Positions 33,232-42,731 of a DNA stretch of 64,000 nucleotides are shown piece after piece. How positions within the stretch are numbered: the stretch's first letter is position 1; each line of letters starts with the position of its first letter. Below the pieces are notes generated by a model, which saw only the letters and a program-made list of their open reading frames with translations, was not told where the DNA came from and ran no database searches. This DNA is from Desulforhabdus sp. TSK (lineage in GTDB: Bacteria; Desulfobacterota; Syntrophobacteria; Syntrophobacterales; Syntrophobacteraceae). The DNA lies in assembly GCF_022836495.1 (NCBI RefSeq), contig NZ_BQXM01000015.1, positions 49,541-113,540 on the forward strand, read 5' to 3'. The translations under genes and the position numbers were made by a program.

Positions 33232-33267
33232 TTAGCCTTTAGCTGTTAGCTAAAAGCTAAAGGCTAA
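33232..33267. repeat. 13-base perfect inverted repeat between convergent genes
   Basis: TTAGCCTTTAGCT (33232-33244) and AGCTAAAGGCTAA (33255-33267) are exact reverse complements. Extra TAGCT units lie in and around the loop, giving a short-repeat look. It sits between the ends of qrcD and the adenylate cyclase gene and may help stop transcription from the minus side. Confidence 0.6.
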
Positions 33268-33306
33268 AGGCAACTTCACAGAAAGGGATGTCCATACTTT
33301 TTCCCG

Positions 33307-35331
33307 TCATGCCGGCGGTGACACCTCGTAAACGCTGACGGGAACGTCGATTCCCTTCACCTGGATTTGCCGGGGATTTTCCACGGCAATCTCGTCTTTC
33401 ACCCATTCATAAGTTCGCTGCGAGATGAGGATGCCGCCCACGGGAGCATTGGATTCCAGGCGCTGAGCGAGATTGACGGCCGCCCCGAGCACCGTATAGG
33501 AAAGGCGCCGGGTGGATCCCATATTTCCCACCACCACTTCCCCCGTGTTGATGCCGATCCGTATTTGAATGGGGATACTTCCCTCCTGTTCGGATTCCCG
33601 CCCCTGCTGCCGGACCTTTTGCTGCATCTCCATGGCCGCGCGCACGCAGCGGAGCGCATGGTCGGGTTGAGGCTCGGGGTCTCCGAAAAATACCATCAGT
33701 CCATCGCCGATGTACTTGTCCACCGTGCCTCCATGCTTGAATACAATTTCCACCATCGCCTCGAAGTAATCGTTCAAGGATTTGCGTATCTGGTCCGGCG
33801 ACAGGTGTGCGGAATGAGTCGTGAAGCTCTTTATGTCGCTGAAAAGAATCGTCAATTCTTTCTTTTCACCTCGATTGGATATCATTTCCGGGTGGTTCAT
33901 GATCTTTTTCACCACCGAGGGAGCGAAGTAGGCTTCAAAGGATTTACGCAGAGCGAGCTTCTCCTGCTCCTCTTTGAAATAACGATAGGCTGTGATGGAG
34001 ATGAGAGAGAACCCTATGAAAAAGAGCGGCCGCACCAAATGCAGCAGCACGTTCCCATACAGGAATGCGAACGCGACACCGGCAGCATAGGCCAGCGCCA
34101 GGCCCGAGCTCGAGAGGAGAAAAGACAGGGAGGAGAACCGGAGGGCGAGAGTCAGCAGGAGGACGCCAATGGCGGCCTCCAGGGGCAGCATTTCCGTGAG
34201 GGAAAACTCCTTCAGGAAGGATTCCGTCAAGAGGGTATGGATGACATTGGCATGCAAGCCGCTCAAGGGGAAATTCACATCAGCCGGAACGGGGCCGATG
34301 TCTGTCGAGCCCGTAGAGACGTCGGATACCACGACGATCTTTCCAGCCAATTCCTTTTTCCATCGCCCCATTTCGTAGGAGTCCTGGGAGGCTCGATAGA
34401 CATCCGCAAAATTGTAGTGGTCCATCGCCTCCCACGGGCCGAGGATATTGATGCGCATGTTGCCCTGGGCATCGATGGGAATGGTGATGTCATGGGGTTC
34501 CGCGCCGGGTTTGCGGGCGTCCCTCAAGACAATGGCGCGACCGGGAGTGATGTGGATCCCTCCCGGAGATACGCCGAGATAGTCACAGGCCACACGGAAA
34601 GGAAGGCTGGGGTAGTAACCATCCTGAAATTTCACCAGGAGAGGCACACGGCGGAACACCCCGTCCACATCGCTCTTAATGCTGATAAAGCCCAGTCCCC
34701 GGGAGTGTCGAGCCAGGTCGATGAAGGTCGGAAGAGGCTGAGAGCCTGTAAAGAACTCTGATGCAGCGGGTTCCGACGGCACAAGCCATCGTGTCGCTCG
34801 GAGATAATCAAGGGATGCGTCGTCGAGGAGAGATTGGACCTGGGTCGAAGCGTCCGTCACGAGGCCAAAGGCAACTCCGAAGTATACATTCCCGGCCTCC
34901 TTTGTGGCACGTATCAAGGCCTCGTCATCCTGAGCGTTGGATCGCGCGGCGAAGATAAAATCGTAAGCCTGCACGGCCGTACCCATGGCCGCCAGATTCT
35001 CCATCAAGCGCGCGTAGTGGGACCGATTGAGGTAAAAATTGTTCAGGCGCAGAATCGTCGAATTGTTGAGGTCCACATGGACCACCGTTTTGTCGTAATG
35101 GGGTCGAAAGAGAGGGATGGACGACCGCAGTACGAAAAGCTGGTCGGTAGCCTGTGCATTCCAGGGCTCGAATACCGAAGGCAGGATGGAGAAACAGAGA
35201 TGTGCTGAAAAGAAAGAGGCCACGATCAGTATGATCGTGACCCCGGCATTGCGTCGGCTACTGATGCTCAATGGTATAGGTCCGGGCAAGGGAGCCGCTG
35301 CAGGTGACGCTTTCCGCAAGAGCAGCGACAT
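33307..35331 (-). CDS. CHASE2-domain adenylate/guanylate cyclase
   Basis: A 674-residue membrane protein. There is one N-terminal helix (about 30-50), a periplasmic CHASE2 sensor domain (about 60-385; DKTVVHVDLNNSTI start), three membrane helices (about 390-460) and a class III cyclase domain (about 490-665; TILFSDIKSFT, DKYIGDGLMVFFGDP, GINTGEVVVGNMGS). The metal-binding Asp residues in FSDI and GDGL are present. The product is probably cAMP. The start overlaps the end of the DUF4384-like gene by 74 bases and the ribosome site is weak, so the true start may lie further in. Confidence 0.87.
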   Translation of the reverse strand: MSLLLRKASPAAAPLPGPIPLSISSRRNAGVTIILIVASFFSAHLCFSILPSVFEPWNAQATDQLFVLRSSIPLFRPHYDKTVVHVDLNNSTILRLNNFYLNRSHYARLMENLAAMGTAVQAYDFIFAARSNAQDDEALIRATKEAGNVYFGVAFGLVTDASTQVQSLLDDASLDYLRATRWLVPSEPAASEFFTGSQPLPTFIDLARHSRGLGFISIKSDVDGVFRRVPLLVKFQDGYYPSLPFRVACDYLGVSPGGIHITPGRAIVLRDARKPGAEPHDITIPIDAQGNMRINILGPWEAMDHYNFADVYRASQDSYEMGRWKKELAGKIVVVSDVSTGSTDIGPVPADVNFPLSGLHANVIHTLLTESFLKEFSLTEMLPLEAAIGVLLLTLALRFSSLSFLLSSSGLALAYAAGVAFAFLYGNVLLHLVRPLFFIGFSLISITAYRYFKEEQEKLALRKSFEAYFAPSVVKKIMNHPEMISNRGEKKELTILFSDIKSFTTHSAHLSPDQIRKSLNDYFEAMVEIVFKHGGTVDKYIGDGLMVFFGDPEPQPDHALRCVRAAMEMQQKVRQQGRESEQEGSIPIQIRIGINTGEVVVGNMGSTRRLSYTVLGAAVNLAQRLESNAPVGGILISQRTYEWVKDEIAVENPRQIQVKGIDVPVSVYEVSPPA

Positions 35332-35989
35332 CAGGCTGGTTGTTTCCCTGGACTTTTTCCAGACCGCGAATGGCGCCTCCGATGGGCACAGGCCGTTCAG
35401 CGGGAGCTACCAGTTCATGGCGCTCTTTCTTGATCTCCTGGATTTCTTCGAGGATCTGCTTGATGAGCTCAGATCTCCGCGCCGCATTGGCAGACTCATA
35501 CTGCCGGAACAGATCTTCTATGGAGGCCAGGCGTTTGGCCGATGCCAAGACATGAAAGGTCTCGCTTCCCACATGCTGGTCCAATTCGAACCACGCATCC
35601 CCCTGGGGGATGTAGTAGCGCTTGGCAATCTGATAATCCGTGTTCAACTGGTCCAGGTCATAGGGAAACAGCATTTTTACCCCGTCCTTGGCATTGTGGT
35701 AGATGACATAAACGAAGCAGTTGGATTCAAGCTCGACCATCATCTTGAACTGATCCCCCGTCTTCAATGTCATCTCCTCGCCCATGCGCTCGAGCTTGCG
35801 GTCGTCGCCATTGGCAAGGAGAGCGCCAAAAGCCCAGCGGAACCCTACGCCTTCCTTGCTGGGGCCGGCAGCTGCGCAGCTTCCCGATTCCACGAACAAG
35901 GCACACAACCCCAGCAGAAAAAACGACAGCCCCAGAGCCATGGGCCTTCTACGCTTTGTGTCGATCATGTGCCAACCCGATGAAAACAT
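35258..35989 (-). CDS. Secreted DUF4384-like protein
   Basis: A 243-residue protein. A signal sequence spans about 17-37 (MALGLSFFLLGLCALFVESGSCA), with a Cys near its end, so lipid anchoring is possible although the lipobox is poor. Residues about 45-150 match the DUF4384 pattern (FRWAFGALLANGD, TGDQFKMMVELES, CFVYVIYHNAKDG, MLFPYD). The rest is charged helix and a Pro-rich tail. DUF4384 often accompanies caspase-like and FGE-type proteins, as here. The ATG at 35987-35989 has GGAGAGGGG just upstream. Confidence 0.78.
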   Translation of the reverse strand: MFSSGWHMIDTKRRRPMALGLSFFLLGLCALFVESGSCAAAGPSKEGVGFRWAFGALLANGDDRKLERMGEEMTLKTGDQFKMMVELESNCFVYVIYHNAKDGVKMLFPYDLDQLNTDYQIAKRYYIPQGDAWFELDQHVGSETFHVLASAKRLASIEDLFRQYESANAARRSELIKQILEEIQEIKKERHELVAPAERPVPIGGAIRGLEKVQGNNQPDVAALAESVTCSGSLARTYTIEHQ

Positions 35990-36074
35990 AACCCCTCTCC
36001 TTTCGGTTTTCGGCAGTGTCGCCAAAAACGGAGTCGAGACTTTGATGGAATTGACCTTCTTAGATGTTAAGCTT

Positions 36075-37745
36075 CTAAGGCTCCCGCACGAGGCGAAAAC
36101 CAAGATCGTCGTTCATTCCGCCGGGCAAACCGGCCGCACGAAGGGCGCATCGCGTCCTCGCCGGTTCTCCGTGCCAGAAACCGCCGCGAATGACATGCTC
36201 CACACCGGGCTTGTCCCCGGTAAGCGCGGGATTCATCCTTTGGTGCTTCGTATAGGCGTCGGCACTGTAGGCATCGGAGCACCATTCGGCGACATTGCCC
36301 AGCATGTCGTACAATCCGAACGCATTGGGTTGAAAACTGCCCACGGGAGCCACGACGGCATAACCGTCGTCGCAGTCATGAGCGTTCTCCATGGCCCATT
36401 GACGTGTGGTGCTCTGATCTCCGACATTTTCAAAGGTGCAGGCCCGACCCGGTTCGCTGCCCCAATAACGGGCGCCGTCAGTTCCGGCCCTGCAGGCAAA
36501 TTCCCATTCCGCTTCAGTGGGAAGCCGAAACTTGTACTGCCCGCCATTCTGCTCGGCAAGCCATTGCGCAAACGCCGTCCCGTCTTTCCAACTGACAAAA
36601 ACGGCGGGCTGCTTATCCCCGTTGAGGGAATGTCCCTGGTAATCCCGGCTGTCATGTTTCGGCTGAAATTTCTTGAATTCCCCGTTGGTGACTTCGGTCT
36701 TACCCATCCAAAAACCGTCCACACAGACCTCGTGCACCGGGCCTTCATCCGCTTCGCGTCCGATCTCCGTCTGAGGGCTCCCCATGAGGTAGCAGCCACC
36801 GGGCACCCAGACAAATTCCATTCCGGTGACCGGCTCCTTCCAGGTTTTCAGAGCAGGGCGGACGGGGGTCTCGCTGCGGGGGGCCGGCGGCAGAGGCACA
36901 GGTGCATTGCGTTCGGCAGTGTATACAGGCGTTTCTCCCCCGGCGGGCATCTTGAAGTAAAAATCACCCTCCAGGGACGACGATTCCCAGGGAACCTGCT
37001 TCCCCTCCGTGGATTCTCGAACGGCAGAGCGCACCTGCTTGAATACGTCTTCGATCTTGAGGCCGGGCTGCTGCATCACCCTGATGAGCTCACCGGTATA
37101 CACTCCATGTTCCTGCGGACCGTCATTGGCCACGGAACCGGGAGCCGTGGCATAGGCGATGAGCGTCCCCGTGGGAGCGTTCACAGAGGCCAGGCCCAGC
37201 GCCTGGGAACGGAAGCTCCTGGAAAAGGGATTGTCGCGGCAGGCATCCAGAATCACGATATTCAGCCGGTTGCGGGCGTAGTCCATTTCCGTCAGGACCG
37301 ACCCGACGTCCACGGCCTCGTATTCCACCTGTTTTTCGTGCTCGATGTTGGCGGCAACGGGAATCAGGTAGTTGCGGCCGTTCACCTGCATCCCGTGCCC
37401 GGCGAAATAGAAGAGCCCCACCCCGCCTTTGAGAATCTTTTGACCAAAGGCCTGAATTTCGCGCTTCATATCCTTCTGATTGATATTTTCGCGCTCGATG
37501 ACTTCGAAGCCGAGCTCGCTCAACGCCTTTCCCATCGCACGGGCATCATTGATGGGATTTCTCAGGGGAGCGGTTTCATAAGCACCGTTCCCGATGACAA
37601 GAGCGACACGTTGTTCCGAATTCATAGGAGGGGATACGCTTCGCTGCTTCACGACGATACCCCGGTCTTGAGCCTGAACCTGCCCCCATCCCCACAGAAT
37701 GATAAAGAAACATACCAGGAGATTTCTCATGATGGAGTGCTGCAT
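36075..37745 (-). CDS. Secreted caspase-like protease fused to a formylglycine-generating-enzyme domain
   Basis: A 556-residue protein with a signal peptide at 1-25. The peptidase C14 (metacaspase/caspase-like) domain (about 42-270) has catalytic His in YFAGHGMQ and Cys in LDACRDNPF. After a Pro-rich linker at about 275-305 comes an FGE-sulfatase (SUMF1-like) domain (about 310-556; GGCYLMGSP, LPTEAEWEFACRAG, GNVAEWCSDAY, GGFWHGEPARTRCALR). FGE-like folds also occur as C-type-lectin-like binding modules, so oxidase activity is not assured. The gene precedes the DUF4384-like and cyclase genes on the same strand with about 85 bases between the first two. Confidence 0.88.
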   Translation of the reverse strand: MQHSIMRNLLVCFFIILWGWGQVQAQDRGIVVKQRSVSPPMNSEQRVALVIGNGAYETAPLRNPINDARAMGKALSELGFEVIERENINQKDMKREIQAFGQKILKGGVGLFYFAGHGMQVNGRNYLIPVAANIEHEKQVEYEAVDVGSVLTEMDYARNRLNIVILDACRDNPFSRSFRSQALGLASVNAPTGTLIAYATAPGSVANDGPQEHGVYTGELIRVMQQPGLKIEDVFKQVRSAVRESTEGKQVPWESSSLEGDFYFKMPAGGETPVYTAERNAPVPLPPAPRSETPVRPALKTWKEPVTGMEFVWVPGGCYLMGSPQTEIGREADEGPVHEVCVDGFWMGKTEVTNGEFKKFQPKHDSRDYQGHSLNGDKQPAVFVSWKDGTAFAQWLAEQNGGQYKFRLPTEAEWEFACRAGTDGARYWGSEPGRACTFENVGDQSTTRQWAMENAHDCDDGYAVVAPVGSFQPNAFGLYDMLGNVAEWCSDAYSADAYTKHQRMNPALTGDKPGVEHVIRGGFWHGEPARTRCALRAAGLPGGMNDDLGFRLVREP

Positions 37746-38360
37746 ATTTTCCCTTGTGAACCTCCGGAATCCAATGAAAAAAGGGAGTATCCCCCAAAAG
37801 GCTCAACTCCCCCACTCGGATCATTCTGATTTTCCGTTGGCAGGGGGTGCAGCTCCTGAACCCTGAGAGACAGAAAATTCCCCACGCCAACCTCTTGAGA
37901 GGCCATGTGAAATCTTTGAACACCAGGATTACGCAACCAGATCCAAAGTCGCTTCAAAAACGACTCCAAATATGCTGTCCAAGAGAGCATCACTGACGAA
38001 ACCCTCCCCCTGCTAAGCCGGAAGCGGTCATATCATTTTTGCCAGGCTTTGGCAAAAGATTTTGAACGGGCGCCCGTAAGCTCCAGGATTGCGGAACCCC
38101 CGATCCATATCCATAAGAAAGGCAACTCCGAAAACAATAGGATTATATTCCTGCACACCTTACAAAAAAAGGCAATTCGGATGATCCGAACACGTGCCGG
38201 CACAGCATCACCCATCCGGCTGCATGCGCTGACATTCAGTTGCTCCGTGACGATATGCCTTGCTTCATTGGGTTGAGAGAACTACCATGGGTGGACAGTC
38301 TTGAGAGGGAATGGTTAAAATAGATGAAAAAGGAATCGAAAAAGAGAAAGGAGGTATTCC
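37746..38360. other. Intergenic region, 615 bases, with palindromes
   Basis: No convincing gene is seen. TTTTGCCA-GGCTT-TGGCAAAA at 38037-38057 is a perfect stem with A/T flanks and could end transcription in either direction. TTCGGATGATCCGAA at 38176-38190 is a small operator-like palindrome. The region separates divergent genes and must carry promoters for both; none stands out. Confidence 0.45.
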
Positions 38361-38597
38361 ATGAATAGAATAACGACCATTAAAACCGGTGCTATATTTT
38401 CAGCCGCATTGTTTCTTCTTTCCGCATGCTCGGGCATGAGCTCGACCCAGCAGCGAATGCTGAGCGGCGGAGCGATTGGAGCAGGGACAGGAGCGGCTGT
38501 CGGTGCCATTACAGGGGGATCTGCCGCCACAGGAGCCGCCATCGGTGGCGCTGCAGGCGTAGCCGGAGGTTACCTTTACGATAAGAGCAAAAAATAG
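38361..38597 (+). CDS. Small glycine-zipper lipoprotein
   Basis: A 78-residue protein. The signal peptide ends in the lipobox LLSAC, so Cys24 would be lipidated and the protein placed in the outer or inner membrane. The mature part is a glycine zipper (repeats such as GGAIGAGTGAAVGAITGG and GAAIGGAAGVAGG) of the kind that inserts in membranes, ending in YLYDKSKK. GAAAGGAGG precedes the ATG. Family members are envelope stress or structural lipoproteins of the YMGG/SlyB type. Confidence 0.85.
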   Translation: MNRITTIKTGAIFSAALFLLSACSGMSSTQQRMLSGGAIGAGTGAAVGAITGGSAATGAAIGGAAGVAGGYLYDKSKK

Positions 38598-38784
38598 AGC
38601 ATCCGGACCCCCTCAAGACACGTGGTGGGCTCATCGTTTCGTTCAAGCGGTAGCACATTGAGCACACTGGAACGTGAGCCGGCGCCAAGGAACAAAAGAT
38701 TGGTTGCAGGTGGTATACAGTTTGAGGTCACAACCGTGAAAATCATCTGCAACCCATCGATGCTGCCGCCATGGGGAAATGAAA

Positions 38785-38834
38785 CCTGGGAGTCGCCCTT
38801 GTGAAAAAACGATGGCGGCTCCCAGGCTCTTTTA
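38785..38834. terminator. Strong hairpin between convergent genes, probable bidirectional terminator
   Basis: CCTGGGAGTCGCC (38785-38797) pairs with GGCGGCTCCCAGG (38814-38826), 13 positions with one G-U, followed by CTCTTTT on the plus strand and a T-rich stretch on the minus side. It lies between the lipoprotein gene and the J-like protein gene. Confidence 0.75.
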
Positions 38835-38883
38835 GGAATTTGCTTCGGAAACGCTAACTGGTCGGCCGAAATATGACCCTCCG

Positions 38884-40740
38884 TCAGCTGCCGGTATCGG
38901 TCCATTCCCGGGAAGATTCCACGTGGTAATCCAGTGATCGGATACGGTAGGTCTCTCCGTGTCGGGTCAATACGAGATGGAGAGCTCCCGCGGATTCCGT
39001 GTGAGTCTTGTCCTCCTGCACCGATTCCAGCACAAATCTTCCTTTGACGTCCGCACTCTCTCCCGCCGCAGGGGTCAAACTCAGAACCTTGACGGAGTAT
39101 CTCAATTTTTCAGCTTTCTGAAAATTGCTTTGATAGACAGAACGCAGTGCGGCAAAGGACTCACCATTCTCCAGAGCATCTCCCTCAAACAAGCCTTCCA
39201 AAGCCTTCAGGTTTCTTTGTTCGTAAACTCTCGTGTAGCGATTCAGAAATGCCTGGACTTCCCGGAGATTGGGAACATCCTTTTGGGCAGGCTCGACGTG
39301 GCTCTGCACTTCGGCCGTGGTATCCTCTCGGGCAGCCTGGGAGGACTCCGCCCTGGCTGCACGACTGACAGGCGGGCGAGGCTCTGCCTTCGCCTCTTGA
39401 GTCGTTTCCGTATGATAATCGAGCTTTCGCACGCGATAGTCGTCATGGTAACGGGTCAGAAAAAACCGAATAGGACCTTGAAATCCTTTCTTGCCTCTTC
39501 CCGAGTCACCTGTTTCCAAAGAGAATCTTCCGGACACCTCTATCCCTTCATCCGTTGTCCGCGATTGGATGTTTTGAATATCATATTTAATTTTCCTGGC
39601 TTTTTTGAAGCTCTCCCGGTAGGACGGCAGTTGCTGAAGGAATGGTTCACCATTTTCCTCGGCGTCCGCAGTAAAGAAAGATTTCAGCGCATCGAGATCC
39701 TTACTTTCGTACGCGCGCGTGTAGCGATCCAGGAATGCTGCGATTTTTTCTTGGGGCTCGGGGGGAAGAGCTGGTTTGGTCTGCTGGCCGGCCTCCGAGG
39801 AGGCCGGGGCGCCGGGAGGAGCTTGAAGGACCGCTGCCGGAGGATCGGAACTTTTGGAGGCAGCAGCTATACCGCAGGCTTCCGCAATGCGGGCATTTCC
39901 AGAAGGTTTTGACTGTATGAGACCCTTTTTCATTCCAGCATCCTTGAGACCCTGATCTTTTTCCGCTGCTTTTTCCCTGCCCATGGTGGGCTGAAGGGGT
40001 TTTTCGGCAGGCTTTTCCGGCGATTGAGGCGCTGAAGACTGCAGGAGCTCCCTATCGACTTTGGGGTGCGATTCGAGAAGGTCAAGAGGAGCATCCCCGC
40101 GTGCTCCCCCCTGCGGTTTCTCCGTCGCCGTCCTGTCCGGAGTTTTCGATGTCGGAGGATGGAGCTCTTCCATCTGTGGCGATGGGAAGGCGAGGATCTT
40201 TTCGGCTGAAGCCAGCAGGGATTGCGGCTTCTCGTTTCCAGTTGGGGTCGGCGCTGCCGCCCCCAACTGCATCGGGGCGGAAGAATGAGCTCCGACGGCA
40301 TTTAAGGATGAGGACCCCTTCCCTGGTTCGAAGAGCAAGTCTCCAAAATAGGAAACGACAGCGAAACCCACCGCCATGAATGCAGCGGCAATCAACCGAG
40401 GTCTCCAGATGCCGCCATGAAACCAGTTGGCAAGGGTTGAGGCCGTTCTTTTCTCGGAGGAGATCTTCGGGGCCTTCCCCTTCCCTTCCAACGACTCCAG
40501 ATCGTAGGTGCTCCGTGACTCCACTTGGCTCAACACTTCATAAGCCCTGCGGACGAGCTGGAAATGCTCTTCGGCGCTTTTCACCCCGGCTTTCAGTTGC
40601 GGCTCCAGCAAACGACTCAAGTGCCGATAAGCCTTTTCAATCTCCTGTCCCGTGGCATTCCTCTCCACCAGGAGGACTTCGTAATGATCCAGTTCATTCT
40701 CGATGAGTTTGTAGGTGCTCCGTGCTGGGGCATTATTCAT
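38884..40740 (-). CDS. Membrane protein with degenerate J-domain and two NTF2-like domains
   Basis: A 618-residue protein. Residues about 17-82 follow the DnaJ J-domain pattern (DHYEVLLVERNATGQEIEKAY ... RRAYEVLSQVESRSTYD), but the HPD triad reads Glu46-Pro47-Gln48, so DnaK stimulation is not expected. One membrane helix is at about 113-135. A long low-complexity Pro/Ser/Lys linker (about 140-330) follows. Two related NTF2/SnoaL-like domains are at about 335-455 and 490-615 (each with FLxRYTRxYExxxLxAL and YRxRxLDYH). The N-terminal part would face the cytosol, the rest the periplasm. The ATG at 40738-40740 is chosen; the ribosome site is weak. Confidence 0.72.
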   Translation of the reverse strand: MNNAPARSTYKLIENELDHYEVLLVERNATGQEIEKAYRHLSRLLEPQLKAGVKSAEEHFQLVRRAYEVLSQVESRSTYDLESLEGKGKAPKISSEKRTASTLANWFHGGIWRPRLIAAAFMAVGFAVVSYFGDLLFEPGKGSSSLNAVGAHSSAPMQLGAAAPTPTGNEKPQSLLASAEKILAFPSPQMEELHPPTSKTPDRTATEKPQGGARGDAPLDLLESHPKVDRELLQSSAPQSPEKPAEKPLQPTMGREKAAEKDQGLKDAGMKKGLIQSKPSGNARIAEACGIAAASKSSDPPAAVLQAPPGAPASSEAGQQTKPALPPEPQEKIAAFLDRYTRAYESKDLDALKSFFTADAEENGEPFLQQLPSYRESFKKARKIKYDIQNIQSRTTDEGIEVSGRFSLETGDSGRGKKGFQGPIRFFLTRYHDDYRVRKLDYHTETTQEAKAEPRPPVSRAARAESSQAAREDTTAEVQSHVEPAQKDVPNLREVQAFLNRYTRVYEQRNLKALEGLFEGDALENGESFAALRSVYQSNFQKAEKLRYSVKVLSLTPAAGESADVKGRFVLESVQEDKTHTESAGALHLVLTRHGETYRIRSLDYHVESSREWTDTGS

Positions 40741-41109
40741 AAGGTGCTCATGGGGCCTGCCGGCCCGGATCGGTCCAGGAGGATCCCCTGGACGGGTCAA
40801 CTATTTGACTATCTCTCATAGACTTCCTCTCCACCTCCTGATGATGCAAAAACATCGCCACTCGTAAAAACGCTGTCCCGCCCGTTTCAGCATTTCATGG
40901 CAAGTGCGGAATGAAGACAGGAAAAGGAGAGGCGGACAAGCGGTCCAGGTTCACCGGATACGGCCGCCTCAGGCATGGATCTCCATGGCTTCCCCATTCG
41001 CGGGTTGAAGGGGCCGGAAAGATCATGTATTGATACCCTCGTTTATACAACGCAAGACACGGGGCAGGACGGGTAGTATTCTCGAGACAGCAGCAGGGAA
41101 TTTGCAGAC
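40741..41109. other. Intergenic region between divergent genes
   Basis: A 369-base stretch without a credible gene, repeat or clear promoter match. Confidence 0.4.
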
Positions 41110-42339
41110 ATGGAAAAGACCTTTCACCTATTGGCTGGTCACTTCATTGACGGAACAGGATGTTCCATCAAAAAACAGGTCCTTTTATCGGTACGCGACG
41201 GATCCATTCTGTCGTTGGAAGAGCTGCGACCGGGCGATATTGAAGGTCTTGGAAAGATCCCTTTCCTCGACTTTTCCGACTGCACCGTTTTGCCCGGACT
41301 GGTGGATGCGCATGTCCACCTCACCATGTCGGGAACAGTAGATCCACGGCTGCGGGAGCACCAGCTCGATTTCAGCTATGAAGAAGCGGAACAGGCGATT
41401 TCTAAACACCTTTTTCAGCATTTGTCCCATGGAGTGGTAGCCGTGAGAGACGGTGGGGACGCCTCAGGATATAGCCTGCGCTACAAGCTTGCGGGGACAT
41501 CTCCTTCGCCCGCCCCCGTCCGATACAGGGTGGCAGGGAAGGCATGGCATGCCCCTGGGCGCTATGGTCGCCTCATCGGGCGGAGCCCTGAAAAGGGAAG
41601 GACATTGGCTGAATCCATCACGCAGGAGCCTGTCGGTCCCGATCACATCAAAATAGTCAATTCAGGTTTGAACAGCCTGAAGCAGTTTGGAAAGATGACT
41701 CCCCCCCAGTTCGGCAGCGCAGAGCTGAAGGCAGCCATCGCTGCCGGCCTCCGGCGCGGATGGAAAACGATGGTCCACGCCAACGGTGACCTTCCCGTGG
41801 CACAGGCCCTGGATGCGGGTTGTCATTCCATCGAGCACGGTTTTTTCATGGGACGGAGCAATCTCGAGAGGATACGCGACTTGAGGGTTTACTGGACGCC
41901 TACGGCCTGCACCATGAAAGCCTATTGGGAACAGCTTCCGTCAGATGGGGTCGAAGTCGACATTTCCCGGCGAAACCTGGACCACCAAATGGAACAGATC
42001 TCTTACGCTCTCAGGATAGGAGCTCCCCTCACCGTGGGAACAGACAGTGGAGGGTTGGGACTGCATCACGGAGCTTCCATCATCGAGGAGCTCAAGTTGT
42101 TCGTGTCTGCCGGCTTTTCGCTGGAGGGAGCGATTCAGTGTGCCAGCTCCAATGGAGCTCAGCTTCTGGGACTCGACAAGACTCTCGGGACCCTGCGCCC
42201 GGGGCTCGGTGCCACCTTCCTCGTGGTCAAAGGCGCCCCGTCCAGCCTGCTGACGACATTGCAGCATCCTGTCGGCGTTTATGTGGACGGTGTGCCTTCG
42301 GTTGAAAACCTGCCGGACCCATGCGATTGTACCGTTTGA
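41110..42339 (+). CDS. Amidohydrolase-superfamily protein
   Basis: A 409-residue metal-dependent hydrolase of the imidazolonepropionase/dihydroorotase type. DAHVHL (about 66-71) gives two metal His. HANGD (about 223) and CHSIEHGF (about 238-245) give further ligands, and VGTDSGG (about 311) gives the catalytic Asp. The usual bridging Lys may be the one in DHIKIVNSG. The N-terminal beta-sandwich (LLAGHFIDGTG) and the C-terminal LRPGLGATFLVVKG close the fold. The substrate is unknown; related proteins cut cyclic amides or dipeptides. It sits alone before ftsH. Confidence 0.85.
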   Translation: MEKTFHLLAGHFIDGTGCSIKKQVLLSVRDGSILSLEELRPGDIEGLGKIPFLDFSDCTVLPGLVDAHVHLTMSGTVDPRLREHQLDFSYEEAEQAISKHLFQHLSHGVVAVRDGGDASGYSLRYKLAGTSPSPAPVRYRVAGKAWHAPGRYGRLIGRSPEKGRTLAESITQEPVGPDHIKIVNSGLNSLKQFGKMTPPQFGSAELKAAIAAGLRRGWKTMVHANGDLPVAQALDAGCHSIEHGFFMGRSNLERIRDLRVYWTPTACTMKAYWEQLPSDGVEVDISRRNLDHQMEQISYALRIGAPLTVGTDSGGLGLHHGASIIEELKLFVSAGFSLEGAIQCASSNGAQLLGLDKTLGTLRPGLGATFLVVKGAPSSLLTTLQHPVGVYVDGVPSVENLPDPCDCTV

Positions 42340-42731
42340 ATGGTGATCGGCACTTCGCTGTCGCGCGCCGGGAAGGAAAGGGGTGAACCCTGTCCTCATC
42401 ACGGTTTTTGCATATTGATCCTTTTCCATCGGGAGGGAATCTGCTATAGATTCAACTTAAGTTTAGACGTGCAGGGCTTTTCAACTGCTATCCCCATGAT
42501 TATTGTCAGCGTTTGTGTATTCACGGCACGAACGCCCGCACACCCACAGGAGCCCTGGCACAAAGACTGAAACTGGAAATTGTTTCATGCCTTGAGGGGA
42601 TAAGGTACCGGCGGCATCCATGAGCGCTTCCGACAGGGAACGCGACTCATGCTGGCGAAAATTCCCCTCGTATTTTTATGGCAGACCAACGTTTCTCGAG
42701 AATTCGCATTTTATTTAAGGAGGCTTGTCTC
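42340..42731. other. Region upstream of ftsH
   Basis: No gene is seen. A TATAGATT at about 42444 could be a -10 element, but no matching -35 is clear. CTTGAG near 42591 resembles a heat-shock -35 without a convincing CCCCAT partner. The end of the stretch carries AAGGAGG, the ribosome site of ftsH. Confidence 0.4.

Noticed and set aside
35784..37829. 681-codon plus-strand frame opposite the caspase-FGE gene
   Set aside because: Antisense of a protein with clear catalytic motifs and signal peptide; no recognisable domain of its own.
38049..38276. 75-codon plus-strand frame in the intergenic region
   Set aside because: No ribosome site, no recognisable domain and it begins inside a terminator-like stem.
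42555..42570. TGGCACAAAGACTGAA before ftsH as a -24/-12 element
   Set aside because: The -12 half reads CTGA, with no GC at the needed position.
42580..42625. Heat-shock (sigma-32) promoter before ftsH
   Set aside because: CTTGAG fits a -35, but no CCCCAT-type -10 is found at the right distance.
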